Of a stretch of DNA of 64,000 bases, positions 26,287 to 35,587 are shown in pieces; positions within the stretch are counted from its first letter, which is position 1; each line of letters starts with the position of its first letter. The DNA comes from JAGPCH01 sp039810605 (GTDB taxonomy: Bacteria > Bacteroidota > Ignavibacteria > Tepidaquicellales > Tepidaquicellaceae), in contig JBDHXH010000002.1 of NCBI GenBank assembly GCA_039810605.1, positions 28,974-92,973 of the forward strand. The letters are read 5' to 3'. The translations under genes were made by a program, and so were the position numbers. Under the pieces are notes generated by a model that did no database searches, was not told where the DNA came from, and saw nothing but the letters and a program-made list of their open reading frames with translations.

Positions 26287-27336
26287 ATGAACCCGCTTAA
26301 TTTTGCAAAGTATCTTCCGCATTTTCTAAGAAAAAGAATTAAAGAAAAGATAATCATAATTGAAAGTGATGACTGGGGAATGGAACGGCTCATTTGCGGT
26401 GAAACTCTGGATTGGATGAGGCGAAAATTTGGCGAAGAATCTTTTACACGCTGGAGCTATGACTCGCTTGAAACGCCGGAAGATCTTGATTTGATTTTCG
26501 ATCTATTGGAGCGGTATGAGTCTAAGTTTGAAAAACCTCCGGTGATAACGGCAAATTTTATTACGCATAATGTTGACTATGATTCGAAAGAAAGCTTGAA
26601 ATTCAAATCCATAAACAGTGGCTTCAATGCAGGCTCGGATGATGTGAGAAATTTGTATCTTAAAGGAATTGATAAAGGATACATTTATCCGCAGCTTCAC
26701 GGTTACTCGCATTACAATGTATCAGAACTCAAGAATTTTTTTGAAACCGAAGAAGGAAAGGAGGCATATGAACGGAAATTCTTTACTGCGAAGTCAACAA
26801 TGCGAAAAAATCTTTCATCCCTTCAGGGAGAATTCAGCCTGAATAACAAAGAGGCATCAGGTTTTGAAAGTGCTGTCGCGGAGTTCAAAAAATTTTTCGG
26901 ATTCTATTCAAGTACAATGATTCCTCCCGCTTTCATTTTTAATGAACAATATACTTCTTTATTGTCCGGAAATGGTATTCGAATGGTGCAGTCGTCTAAC
27001 CGATTGATGTCTGACAAAAAAGCAAAATTCCGTCACCCCTTTTTCAGACAGAAAGATAATCTATATTGGTCTGTAAGAAACTGCAGGCTTGACCCCGTTC
27101 CTGAATATGGATTTTATTCAGGGCAATGTATTGAATCAATAAGGAAAGCATTTGAATTTTCTTATCCTGCGGTAATTGATTTTCACAGAGTGAATTTTTC
27201 CGGAAAGTTTAAGCCTGAAGTCAGGGAAAGAACGTTGACGGAGCTCAAATTATTGTTTGACGCGGTATATGAAAAATGGCCGTCGGTTAAATTTATGAAC
27301 TCATCTGAATTTGCGGAGAGACTTTGGCAACATTAA
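26287..27336 (+). CDS. Polysaccharide deacetylase-like protein
   Basis: A 349-residue protein of the NodB/glycoside hydrolase-deacetylase barrel type. The metal-site Asp pair is in IESDDWG (28-29), and the HxxxH motif is in LHGYSHYN (His138, His142). There is no signal peptide, so it appears cytoplasmic. It could remove N-acetyl groups from a lipid-linked or nucleotide-linked sugar, perhaps exposing amines for formylation or acylation by neighbouring enzymes. Family assignment is reasonable; catalytic competence is not proven. It starts one base after the tandem glycosyltransferase. Confidence 0.7.
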   Translation: MNPLNFAKYLPHFLRKRIKEKIIIIESDDWGMERLICGETLDWMRRKFGEESFTRWSYDSLETPEDLDLIFDLLERYESKFEKPPVITANFITHNVDYDSKESLKFKSINSGFNAGSDDVRNLYLKGIDKGYIYPQLHGYSHYNVSELKNFFETEEGKEAYERKFFTAKSTMRKNLSSLQGEFSLNNKEASGFESAVAEFKKFFGFYSSTMIPPAFIFNEQYTSLLSGNGIRMVQSSNRLMSDKKAKFRHPFFRQKDNLYWSVRNCRLDPVPEYGFYSGQCIESIRKAFEFSYPAVIDFHRVNFSGKFKPEVRERTLTELKLLFDAVYEKWPSVKFMNSSEFAERLWQH

Positions 27337-27992
27337 GTCAAACAAATTTTCTAAGCATTAACAAGAGCATGGTTAAAGAACCGCTTTTGATTATTGGTTC
27401 CAAACAATATGAATTTGATAAAGAAAATTTAAGAGCACACTTGCAGAAATCAGGACTCACACAAATTACAGGCATTGATATATCTTCCGGAGACGGTGTT
27501 GATGAGATTGCAGACATTACTGACAGCAATTCTGAATTTGTGAATAACCACAGAAATTTTTTTGCAACCATTATCTGCATGGAGGTATTGACGCATGTGA
27601 AGAATCCTTTTCGCGCCGCGGAATCAATCACCAAAATGCTTGGAGACAACGGTTCGGTAATACTTTCGGAATGTTATGTGAGAAAGATTTCAAAGATGCC
27701 AGTAGATTACTGGAGATTTACGTATGAGGGAACGAAGCAGCTCTTTTCTTCCTTTGAGTTTGATGACTCAAGAGCGATGATTTCATATACACGGGACAAA
27801 TCAGGAGAGCTCTTGCCATTTGCCTATCCAATGCCGCAGATACTTGAAGGCAGGCATCCCGATGAATCCGGCATCGGGAATTTTATCAGAAAACTTCATA
27901 GAAAATTTTTTGCAAAAGGCTTATTCAGATTATCCCGCTTATTTCCGGAGACAACCATATATTCTGTTGCAAGAAAAAAACCCGGCGGCTAA
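27324..27992 (+). CDS. SAM methyltransferase-like protein
   Basis: A 222-residue protein resembling Methyltransf_11-type enzymes. The region TIICMEVLTHVKNPFRAAESI and the following LGDNGSVILSE match the post-motif helices and strand of class I methyltransferases. Motif I is degenerate: LLIIGSKQYEF stands where a glycine-rich loop is expected, so SAM binding is uncertain. The TTG at 27324, overlapping the previous stop, is preceded by GGAGAG; ATG at 27369 is an alternative start. The substrate is unknown. Confidence 0.68.
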   Translation: MATLSQTNFLSINKSMVKEPLLIIGSKQYEFDKENLRAHLQKSGLTQITGIDISSGDGVDEIADITDSNSEFVNNHRNFFATIICMEVLTHVKNPFRAAESITKMLGDNGSVILSECYVRKISKMPVDYWRFTYEGTKQLFSSFEFDDSRAMISYTRDKSGELLPFAYPMPQILEGRHPDESGIGNFIRKLHRKFFAKGLFRLSRLFPETTIYSVARKKPGG

Positions 27993-28010
27993 GAAGATCA
28001 TACAGGAAAA

Positions 28011-29000
28011 ATGAAAGAAAAAATCTCTATAATTACTCCTTTATATAACGGTTCGGAAACGCTGGAAGAAACAGCCGAAAGTGTAATCAAACAGGGGTAT
28101 GATAACTGGGAATGGATTCTATTCGATGACGGAAGCACTGACAAGACAATTGATGTTGCTACCAAGCTTTGTGAAAATCACCGCGGTAAAATTTTTTTAT
28201 ATCAGCACGAAGGTAAGAAGAATTTCGGTACCGCATACACAAGAAACAGAGCATTCGAAAAAACATCAGGCAACATCATTGCTTATATTGATCAGGATGA
28301 TATATGGTATCCGAACAGGCTCTCGCACCAGATAGAGATTCTCAATGAAACGAAGGATTGCGCTATGGTATGGGGACCCGTTCTGTATTGGTATAAGAAC
28401 AGAGAATTTAAACAACCTGTATTTTTTAAGGGAGAACAGGTGCAACCGGGAATTTATCCGCCTCCGCGATTTGTGGAAATTTTCCTAAAAGATCTTAAAG
28501 GTACGCCACTGCCGGGAGCGTCAATTCTTAGAAGAGAAGCCATAGAGCAGGTTGGCGGATTTGAAGAGTCAATCAAAGGATCCGAAGATATAGTACTGTG
28601 GGTAAAGATTGCTCTGAAGTATTCAATATGTTTTGACGATGTGATTTTAATGAAATACAGAAAGCATCAGGACTCGACACTGCGCAGAGCGACGCAGAGC
28701 GGCGAAATGAATGAGTGGAATCTTATATTTCATAAATGGGTAATTGATTTCCTTAAGAAAAATTCACTTGATGAAGAACTCGTCAGAGAAAACGAGTTCG
28801 CTTATTACAGGATATTGAAAAAGATTGCCGGAGGAAAAAATTACATCGGGAGCAGAAAAGAATTAATTAAGAGATTGAGTTCATATCCCGAACTCAAACG
28901 AAAATACTTCAAAGATTTTCTGCTTGACCTTATACTTCCCTTTGATGTTGCGTCGAAAATTTCAGCGAAGATGCGCTTTCAGTTTTTCAAAAGCATTTGA
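28011..29000 (+). CDS. GT2-family glycosyltransferase
   Basis: A 329-residue GT-A enzyme with ISIITPLYNGSETLEE at the N-terminus, the FDDGSTDKT nucleotide loop (38-46) and DQDDIWYP metal site (94-101). GGFEESIKGSEDIVLW is the acceptor/catalytic loop with the ED pair. No membrane segments. It overlaps the next gene in ATTTGA. It is a typical cytoplasmic glycan-repeat transferase with unknown donor. Confidence 0.9.
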   Translation: MKEKISIITPLYNGSETLEETAESVIKQGYDNWEWILFDDGSTDKTIDVATKLCENHRGKIFLYQHEGKKNFGTAYTRNRAFEKTSGNIIAYIDQDDIWYPNRLSHQIEILNETKDCAMVWGPVLYWYKNREFKQPVFFKGEQVQPGIYPPPRFVEIFLKDLKGTPLPGASILRREAIEQVGGFEESIKGSEDIVLWVKIALKYSICFDDVILMKYRKHQDSTLRRATQSGEMNEWNLIFHKWVIDFLKKNSLDEELVRENEFAYYRILKKIAGGKNYIGSRKELIKRLSSYPELKRKYFKDFLLDLILPFDVASKISAKMRFQFFKSI

Positions 29001-30394
29001 AGACAATCAGAACTTCGATAATTCCGGAGAGGCAATCTTTTGCACGGGTCGGCAAGAATGATGAAATTGATTTTAAGGCAATTTGCATTTTTGTTTGCAC
29101 AGGATTCTTCCTTGAGAGCGATACTTTCCGAAAGAATATTGTCGTACTGCAGCCTTATACAGAATATGATGTTAATGAAGATTCATTAATAACGAAATCA
29201 AATCGGTACTGGAACTGGCATTATTCACCCCGGGAGATTTCATTGAAGCAAGCAGTTGAGGAGTTTGCACAATTGTTTGAGAAGATCTCATCCGACAAAC
29301 TTCGGGGGAAAAAAATTATTCTTCCACTTTCGGGAGGACTCGACAGCAGAACGCAGGCAGCGGCATTGCCCGATGATTACAGCATCAGTTCATATTCATA
29401 TAAATTTGCAAACAGCTTTGATGAAACGAAATACGGAAAGGAAATTGCGAGACTGAAATCTTTTCCCTTTCAGGAGTTTGAAATTGAAGAAGGTTATTTG
29501 TGGAAAGTGATTGAAAGACTTGCAGAGATAAACGGATGTTATGCGGACTTCACCCATCCGCGGCAGATGGCAGTTATTGACAGCATAAAGAATCTTGGTG
29601 AAATTTTCTATCTCGGGCATTGGGGCGACGTTTTGTTTGATGATACAGGCATAAATGATGATGCGGACTTCGATGATATCGTTTGCTTCCTTAAAAAAAA
29701 AATTGTGAAGAAAGGAGGTCAGGAACTTGCCGAATCTCTCTGGGAGTCCTGGGGAATCTCGGGAAATTTTAATGACTATTTTACGGAACGTGTTTCGGGT
29801 CTGCTGAATGAAATGAAAATTGAAAATGCGAATTCCAGAGTGCGGGCATTCAAGTCAACTTACTGGGCTCCGCGCTGGACAGCAGCCAATCTCAATGTCT
29901 TCGGAGATTTTCATGAAATGTCACTTCCGTATTTTTCGGATGAAATGTGCAGATTCATTTGTACCATTCCCGAACAGCACCTTGCGGGAAGACAAATTCA
30001 AATTGAATATATTAAGATGAAGAGTCCCGAACTTGCAATGATTCCGTGGCAGAACTACGATCCGCTAAATCTGTATGATTACAAAAAATTCGGAAGCAAA
30101 AAAATGATTCCCGGAAGAATTATCAGGAAGGGCAAGAGAATGTTTAATGAAAATGTCCTCGGTAAGAAAAGTACAACGCGAAACTGGGAGATTCAATTTA
30201 TAGGTGAAGACAATGACTGTCAATTGAAGCAGCGTCTTTTCGAATCGAAGCAGCTTCAGGAATTCATACCTGACGAGGTTGTCAGAAAGTTCTATGAAAA
30301 ATTCAGGAAGGATGAAGTTTACTATTCGCATCCTGTCAGCATGCTTCTGACTTTATCATTATTTTGTGAAAGAGAAATCAGGACTGTAAACTGA
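28997..30394 (+). CDS. Asparagine-synthase-like ATP pyrophosphatase lacking the glutaminase domain
   Basis: A 465-residue protein with TTG start. It has the PP-loop LPLSGGLDSR (110-118) and the downstream LGHWGDVLFDD segment of asparagine-synthase C-terminal domains. Only about 105 residues precede the PP-loop, with no MCG/Cys2 start, so the class II glutaminase half is absent. Such proteins activate a carboxylate with ATP and join it to ammonia or another amine. In this cluster a uronic acid or other acidic sugar is a plausible substrate. Two full-length AsnB proteins lie downstream at 39.5 and 50.4 kb, so this one is a separate type. Confidence 0.8.
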   Translation: MKTIRTSIIPERQSFARVGKNDEIDFKAICIFVCTGFFLESDTFRKNIVVLQPYTEYDVNEDSLITKSNRYWNWHYSPREISLKQAVEEFAQLFEKISSDKLRGKKIILPLSGGLDSRTQAAALPDDYSISSYSYKFANSFDETKYGKEIARLKSFPFQEFEIEEGYLWKVIERLAEINGCYADFTHPRQMAVIDSIKNLGEIFYLGHWGDVLFDDTGINDDADFDDIVCFLKKKIVKKGGQELAESLWESWGISGNFNDYFTERVSGLLNEMKIENANSRVRAFKSTYWAPRWTAANLNVFGDFHEMSLPYFSDEMCRFICTIPEQHLAGRQIQIEYIKMKSPELAMIPWQNYDPLNLYDYKKFGSKKMIPGRIIRKGKRMFNENVLGKKSTTRNWEIQFIGEDNDCQLKQRLFESKQLQEFIPDEVVRKFYEKFRKDEVYYSHPVSMLLTLSLFCEREIRTVN

Positions 30395-30401
30395 AATCAC
30401 A

Positions 30402-31586
30402 TTGACAATCGCAATTTACTCGGGCACAATTCCATCAACGACATTTATTGAAAATCTAATTGAAGGATTAGCAGATTCAGGTCTGAAAATAATTTTGTTC
30501 GGAAAGAAGACCGGCAGAGTGAACTACCGAGGGAATGTAAAGGTGATCGAAACTCCGGAGAATGTCAGTGCATTAGTGTTGTTTGTCTTGAAAGAATACT
30601 TGAAATTATTTTTCAGAGACAGAAAATTATTTATAAAGACAGCAGGGCTGCTGAAGAAAAAAAGCGGAAGTTTAAAAAAGCAGTTTAAGGATGCCGGAGT
30701 GCTGCTTCCGATAGCTAATAATCAGCCGGACATATTTCATATTCAATGGGCTAAGACAATTGACAGATATCCGGAAATATTCAAGCTTTTGAAATGCAGG
30801 TTTGTGCTTAGTCTTAGAGGCGCGCACATTAATTACTCACCGGTTCATAATACAAAGCTTGCAGAGTCTTATAAGAAATTTTTCCCTTTGATTGATTCAT
30901 TTCATGCCGTATCAAAGGCAATTGCGGAAGAGTCAACAAGATACGGGGCAGATCCACGCAAAATCAAAGTGATTTATTCGAGTGTCCGTGATGATTTGCT
31001 GAATGAAAATAATTTAGCTGCAGATGATTCGGAAATTCTAAAAATTATTTCGATAGGGAGATTTCACTGGAAGAAAGGTTACCACTACGCGCTCGACGCA
31101 ATGAACATACTCAAGGAAAAGAAAATCAGATTTGACTATACGATTGTCGCACACGGAGTCATACCGGAAGAAATCCTTTTTCTGATTGATGAATATGATT
31201 TAAGCAATGAGGTTAAAATTATTCCCGGACTTAAGCACGACACATTGGTGAAAACACTTCAGCAATCACATTTGCTCCTTCTGCCGAGTGTGGAGGAGGG
31301 AATAGCAAATGTAGTGCTTGAGGCAATGTCTCTTGGCATTCCCGTTATCACAACTGACTGCGGCGGGATGAGTGAAGTCATCATTGAAAAATCAAACGGC
31401 TATATCGTTCCCGTGCGCAATCCTGCAAAGATAGCTTCGCGAATAATTGAATTCATTGCTTCCGGGAAAAGTGAGAAAGAAATCATCACAGCCGGAGCTC
31501 TTCAGACGATAAGAGATAATTTTTCACGGGCAAGACAGATAGATGAATTTAAGGAGCTGTATAATTCATTGGTTCAGGTGAGTTGA
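30402..31586 (+). CDS. GT4-family glycosyltransferase
   Basis: A 394-residue GT-B enzyme with TTG start (TIAIYSGTIPSTTFIE). The segment HIQWAKTIDRYPEIF followed by VLSLRGAHINYSP is the acceptor-domain core, and the donor site is LPSVEEGIANVVLEAMSLG with the E-x7-E pair. It looks related in layout to the next gene (shared SLRG.x.IN and donor motifs), so the pair may be an old duplication. The stop overlaps the next start. Donor sugar unknown. Confidence 0.87.
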   Translation: MTIAIYSGTIPSTTFIENLIEGLADSGLKIILFGKKTGRVNYRGNVKVIETPENVSALVLFVLKEYLKLFFRDRKLFIKTAGLLKKKSGSLKKQFKDAGVLLPIANNQPDIFHIQWAKTIDRYPEIFKLLKCRFVLSLRGAHINYSPVHNTKLAESYKKFFPLIDSFHAVSKAIAEESTRYGADPRKIKVIYSSVRDDLLNENNLAADDSEILKIISIGRFHWKKGYHYALDAMNILKEKKIRFDYTIVAHGVIPEEILFLIDEYDLSNEVKIIPGLKHDTLVKTLQQSHLLLLPSVEEGIANVVLEAMSLGIPVITTDCGGMSEVIIEKSNGYIVPVRNPAKIASRIIEFIASGKSEKEIITAGALQTIRDNFSRARQIDEFKELYNSLVQVS

Positions 31587-32761
31587 TGAAAGTGGGTCTG
31601 GTATTGCCTTCGCCGCCAAAGTATTCAGAGACATTTCTGAATTCTTTAATAAGCATTCTGCAGCAGGAAGGGATTGACGTAACCGTCTTCAGCGGTGAAA
31701 AGGTAAAAGGGAAATATCCATACAAATGTGTTTCTGCACGGGAAGTAAATGCTTCACAGCCATTCAGACAATTTTTTAGGTTTGTATTTATTTTTTTCAA
31801 AACAATTGTCAGAGCGCCGGGAAAGTCGTTCAGACTATTTCAACTTGAAAGAACTGACAGCAAATCAATTTCAAATTCACTTAAGAATATTTATTTGAAT
31901 TCGCACATACTTCAGCAGAAATTGGATTGGCTTCACTTTGGATTTGCAACGATGACTTTGCAGAGAGAAAACGTCGCCAAAGCAGCAGGAGCCAAGATGA
32001 GCGTAAGTCTCCGCGGCTTTGACATAAACATATTTCCGCTGAAGAAAAAAAATTGTTATTCCGGAATGTGGAAGAAAGTTGATAAAGTTCATACCATTTC
32101 TGACTACCTTCACAGCAAGGCGATAGAACTTGGTTTGCCAAAAGATACGCCTTTTGAAAAGATTGCGCCGGCGATAGATACCCGCTTCTGGAAGATGAAT
32201 AAAACATCGTGGAAAATTCATACGCCTGTCAGGATATTTACTGCAGGAAGGTTGAACTGGGTTAAAGATTTCGAAACTGCAATTTCGACGATGGCAGTAC
32301 TGCGGGATTCCGGTTTGGATTTCATATATAACATTGCCGGTGAAGGAAAGGAACATGAGAGGTTGAGCTATGCAGTGCATCAACTTAATCTTGGCGATAA
32401 AGTCTTTTTTCTGGGGAAGCATGCTCATAAGGATATTTTGAAACTGATGACAGAGTCGGATATTTATCTGCAAACCAGTTTGCAGGAAGGTTTCTGTGTG
32501 TCGGTGCTTGAAGCACAGGCAGCAGGGATAATATGTATAGTTAGCGATGCTGACGGTTTGAAGGAAAACGTCATTGATAATGTGACCGGATATGTTGTTC
32601 CAAGAAGAAATCCCGGACTCTTCGCAAAGAAAATAATTGAAGTAACAGAAATGCAGGAAGAACAGAGAAAACAAATTGCAGAATCTGCCAGAAGAAGAGT
32701 TGTGAGTGATTTTGATATCAGTTTGCAGCAAAAAAAATTCAGAAAATTCTTTTATCAATGA
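31586..32761 (+). CDS. GT4-family glycosyltransferase
   Basis: A 391-residue GT-B enzyme beginning at ATG 31586 in a TGATG overlap with the previous gene; a TTG one codon upstream is also in frame. MKVGLVLPSPPKYSETF is the first strand and loop. VSLRGFDINIFP matches its upstream neighbour, and the donor site is QTSLQEGFCVSVLEAQAAG. No membrane helix is evident apart from a short hydrophobic stretch (FRFVFIFFK) near residue 65. The stop overlaps the next ATG by four bases. Confidence 0.87.
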   Translation: MKVGLVLPSPPKYSETFLNSLISILQQEGIDVTVFSGEKVKGKYPYKCVSAREVNASQPFRQFFRFVFIFFKTIVRAPGKSFRLFQLERTDSKSISNSLKNIYLNSHILQQKLDWLHFGFATMTLQRENVAKAAGAKMSVSLRGFDINIFPLKKKNCYSGMWKKVDKVHTISDYLHSKAIELGLPKDTPFEKIAPAIDTRFWKMNKTSWKIHTPVRIFTAGRLNWVKDFETAISTMAVLRDSGLDFIYNIAGEGKEHERLSYAVHQLNLGDKVFFLGKHAHKDILKLMTESDIYLQTSLQEGFCVSVLEAQAAGIICIVSDADGLKENVIDNVTGYVVPRRNPGLFAKKIIEVTEMQEEQRKQIAESARRRVVSDFDISLQQKKFRKFFYQ

Positions 32762-33690
32762 GAGATAAACAAATAACCATATCCGTAGTAAGCCCTGTTT
32801 ACAAGGCGGAGAATATCGTAGATGAACTTGTAAGAAAAGTTTCGGAGGCTGTTTCGGATCTTGCAGACCATTATGAAATTGTTCTTGTCGAAGATTGCGG
32901 AGGCGATAAATCCTGGGAAAAGATACAGGAGAACTGCAACGCAAACAGAAATGTAAAAGGTATCAAGCTTAGCAGAAATTTCGGACAGCATTACGCAATA
33001 ACTGCAGGGCTGAACGAAGCAACAGGCGACGTGATTGTTATTATGGATTGCGACCTGCAGGATGATCCATCTCACATCAGTAAACTTTATGAAGAATTCA
33101 AGAATGGCTATGAAATAGTATTCACAAAGAGGATGAACAGAAAACATTCTCTGTTCAAATCAATCACGGCGAGAATATACAATTCATTATTCAGAATATT
33201 TTCGGATAAGAATTACGACATATCTTATGGTTCAATGACGATGATAAGCGCGAGAGTAAGAGACGAGTTCATAAAATTAAAAGATCAGGACAGGTTATAC
33301 ATACAACTTCTCAAATGGATTGGATTTAAGACCGCTGTCGTGCCGGTTGAGCACAGAGAGAGATATGAAGGCAAATCCTCATACACACTTTCAAAATTAT
33401 TTTTCACGGCTCTTCAGGGATGGACATCGTATTCGGATAAGCTATTGAGGATTTCAATTTACAGCGGGTTGTTCATCTCTACCATTTCACTGATTATCGG
33501 TATTTATATTGTTGTAAGTTATTTTCTGAAAAGTTTCCAGCCCGGGTGGCCGAGTTTGTTTGTTGCAATTCTCTTCTCGACGGGACTAATACTGATGAGC
33601 ATAGGGATTGCAGGAATCTATATCGGGAAAATTTTTGAACAAACAAAAGCAAGGCCGCTTTACATCATTGAAGAAAAAATAAATATTTGA
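32758..33690 (+). CDS. GtrB/DPM1-like GT2 (undecaprenyl-phosphate sugar synthase)
   Basis: A 310-residue protein: GT-A domain with MDCDLQDDP (96-104), an amphipathic link with YEGKSSYTLSKL, and two C-terminal membrane helices (about 235-260 and 270-295). This is the layout of GtrB/ArnC-type enzymes, which load one sugar from a nucleotide donor onto undecaprenyl phosphate. That lipid-sugar then serves a periplasmic GT-C enzyme. A GT-C gene lies three genes downstream at 35.5 kb, fitting a side-branch module. No GtrA-type small flippase is seen nearby. Confidence 0.87.
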   Translation: MRDKQITISVVSPVYKAENIVDELVRKVSEAVSDLADHYEIVLVEDCGGDKSWEKIQENCNANRNVKGIKLSRNFGQHYAITAGLNEATGDVIVIMDCDLQDDPSHISKLYEEFKNGYEIVFTKRMNRKHSLFKSITARIYNSLFRIFSDKNYDISYGSMTMISARVRDEFIKLKDQDRLYIQLLKWIGFKTAVVPVEHRERYEGKSSYTLSKLFFTALQGWTSYSDKLLRISIYSGLFISTISLIIGIYIVVSYFLKSFQPGWPSLFVAILFSTGLILMSIGIAGIYIGKIFEQTKARPLYIIEEKINI

Positions 33691-33691
33691 T

Positions 33692-34402
33692 TTGAAGAAA
33701 TTAATTATAACGCAGTCTAATTATATTCCATGGAAGGGATATTTTGATTCGATTAACATGGCAGATGAATTCATAATTTATGATGATATGCAATTTACAA
33801 GACGTGACTGGAGAAACAGGAACCAGATAAAGACAAAAGACGGCGTTAAGTGGCTGACTATACCTGTTGAGGTTAAAGGGAAGTTTTTCCAGAAGATTAA
33901 TGAAACGAGAGTCAATGATCCTTCATGGGCTGAATCGCACTGGAAAATAATAAGTCAGAGTTATGCCAGAGCAAAATACTTTGGAGAGTACAGGAATTTT
34001 TTCGAAGAATTGTACATGGGTTGCAGGGAAGAACTTTTGAGCCAAATTAATTTCAGATTTATAAAAGCAATTTCCGGATTGCTCGGAATTGATACTCCAA
34101 TGAAATGGTCTTCCGAATTCAATCTGCTTGAAGACAGGAATGAAAGGCTTGTTGATATTTGCAAAGTATCGGGCGCCAGCGATTATTTCTCCGGACCCGC
34201 CGCGAAAGCCTACATGGATGAATCGCTTTTTGAAAGGGAAAATATAAAGGTACATTACTTTGACTACTCGGGGTATCCTGAATACACGCAACTTCACGGA
34301 GAATTTACTCACGCAGTAAGTATCATTGATTTGATTTTTAATGAAGGACCTGAAGCAGTAAAATTTATGAAATCATTTTCATCAAAAGGAATTAAGGAAT
34401 GA
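33692..34402 (+). CDS. WbqC-family protein
   Basis: A 236-residue protein with TTG start one base after the previous stop. It has the clear WbqC-family pattern: an N-terminal TQSNYIPWKGYFDSI, DEFIIYDDMQFTRRDWRNRNQIK, and a C-terminal SIIDLIFNEGPE. WbqC-like proteins are frequent in O-antigen and capsule loci and are often next to a sugar aminotransferase, as here (wecE follows). Their biochemical role is not established; acyl or amino-acyl transfer to an amino sugar has been suggested by context only. Confidence 0.87.
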   Translation: MKKLIITQSNYIPWKGYFDSINMADEFIIYDDMQFTRRDWRNRNQIKTKDGVKWLTIPVEVKGKFFQKINETRVNDPSWAESHWKIISQSYARAKYFGEYRNFFEELYMGCREELLSQINFRFIKAISGLLGIDTPMKWSSEFNLLEDRNERLVDICKVSGASDYFSGPAAKAYMDESLFERENIKVHYFDYSGYPEYTQLHGEFTHAVSIIDLIFNEGPEAVKFMKSFSSKGIKE

Positions 34403-34438
34403 ACCAAATCAGATTCGTACCGATAACATACTGAAGTC

Positions 34439-35587
34439 ATGACAGCAAGAAGGATCGAATTTAACAAACCATATCTGACAGGGAAAGAGACGGAATATAT
34501 TCTCGAATCGGTGAAGAGCAGAAAAATTTCCGGAGACGGAATTTTTACAAAAAAATGTCACGAATTTTTTGAAAAGAGATTTGGATTTAAAAAAGTTCTT
34601 CTTACAACATCGTGTACCGACGCACTGGAAATGGCGGCAATTCTGATTGATACTAAGGAAGGCGATGAGATCATTATGCCTGCCTATACATTTGTATCTA
34701 CCGCCAATGCATTCGTACTGCGCGGCGCTAAAATAATCTTTTGCGACAGTTGCAAAGATTTTCCGAACATGGATGTAAAAAAAATAGAAGAACTTGTGAC
34801 GCCCAGGACGAAAGCAATAGTTGTGGTTCATTATGCCGGCGTTGCAGTTGATATGGATGCTGTTCTTGAAATTGCAAACAAGCACAACTTATTTGTAATT
34901 GAAGATGCTGCACATTCAATTGATTCATATTACAAAGGAAAGCCTCTGGGTTCAATCGGACATCTTGCTGCATTTTCATTTCATGAAACAAAGAATGTGA
35001 TTTCCGGGGAGGGTGGGATGCTGGTTGTGAATGACGAAAAATTTTTCCGTCGCGCCGAAATTATACGGGAGAAGGGAACGAACCGCTCTGAATTCTTCCG
35101 CGGAGAAGTGGACAAATACGGATGGGTTGATATCGGATCTTCATTCTTGCCCTCCGATATTATTGCAGCATTCCTTTATGCACAGCTTGAAAACCTCGAT
35201 GACATTCAGAAAAGAAGAACGGAAATCTGGAAGTACTATTTCCGGAAACTTTTACCTCTTGCCGAGAAAAAATTTTTCAAACTCTCTTCGCTTCCGGATT
35301 TTGCAACGAATAATGCGCACATGTTTTATATCGAGTGCCGTTCGCTTTCAGAAAGAAATAATTTGATATCGTTCCTGAAATCAAAAAATATTTTTGCTGT
35401 ATTTCATTATCTGTCTTTAAACAAGAGCATGTATTACGAATCGAAGTGTGACAGCAGAGAAATGAAAAACTCCGATTATTTTACCGACCATTTGCTAAGA
35501 CTCCCTATGTATTATGAGCTGTCTGACGATGACCTCGATTTTGTTACAGAAAGCATCAGTGAATTTTATATTCAAAATTCTGACTAA
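34439..35587 (+). CDS. wecE: dTDP-4-amino-4,6-dideoxygalactose transaminase
   Basis: A 382-residue PLP enzyme close to WecE/RffA in motifs: TTSCTDALEMAA (56-67), IEDAAHSIDSYYKG (154-167) and SFHETKNVISGEGGM with Schiff-base Lys185. WecE aminates dTDP-4-keto-6-deoxyglucose to dTDP-Fuc4N. RmlA/RmlB, needed to supply the keto sugar, are not in this window. It follows a WbqC gene, a pairing that suggests the amino sugar is further modified. The GT-C reading frame downstream overlaps its 3' end. Confidence 0.9.
   Translation: MTARRIEFNKPYLTGKETEYILESVKSRKISGDGIFTKKCHEFFEKRFGFKKVLLTTSCTDALEMAAILIDTKEGDEIIMPAYTFVSTANAFVLRGAKIIFCDSCKDFPNMDVKKIEELVTPRTKAIVVVHYAGVAVDMDAVLEIANKHNLFVIEDAAHSIDSYYKGKPLGSIGHLAAFSFHETKNVISGEGGMLVVNDEKFFRRAEIIREKGTNRSEFFRGEVDKYGWVDIGSSFLPSDIIAAFLYAQLENLDDIQKRRTEIWKYYFRKLLPLAEKKFFKLSSLPDFATNNAHMFYIECRSLSERNNLISFLKSKNIFAVFHYLSLNKSMYYESKCDSREMKNSDYFTDHLLRLPMYYELSDDDLDFVTESISEFYIQNSD

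Noticed and set aside
31877..32944. Long minus-strand open frame (355 codons)
   Set aside because: It is antisense to a clear GT4 gene and the start of a GT2 gene. The product is rich in Cys, His and Phe with no family motif, and there are no minus-strand neighbours.
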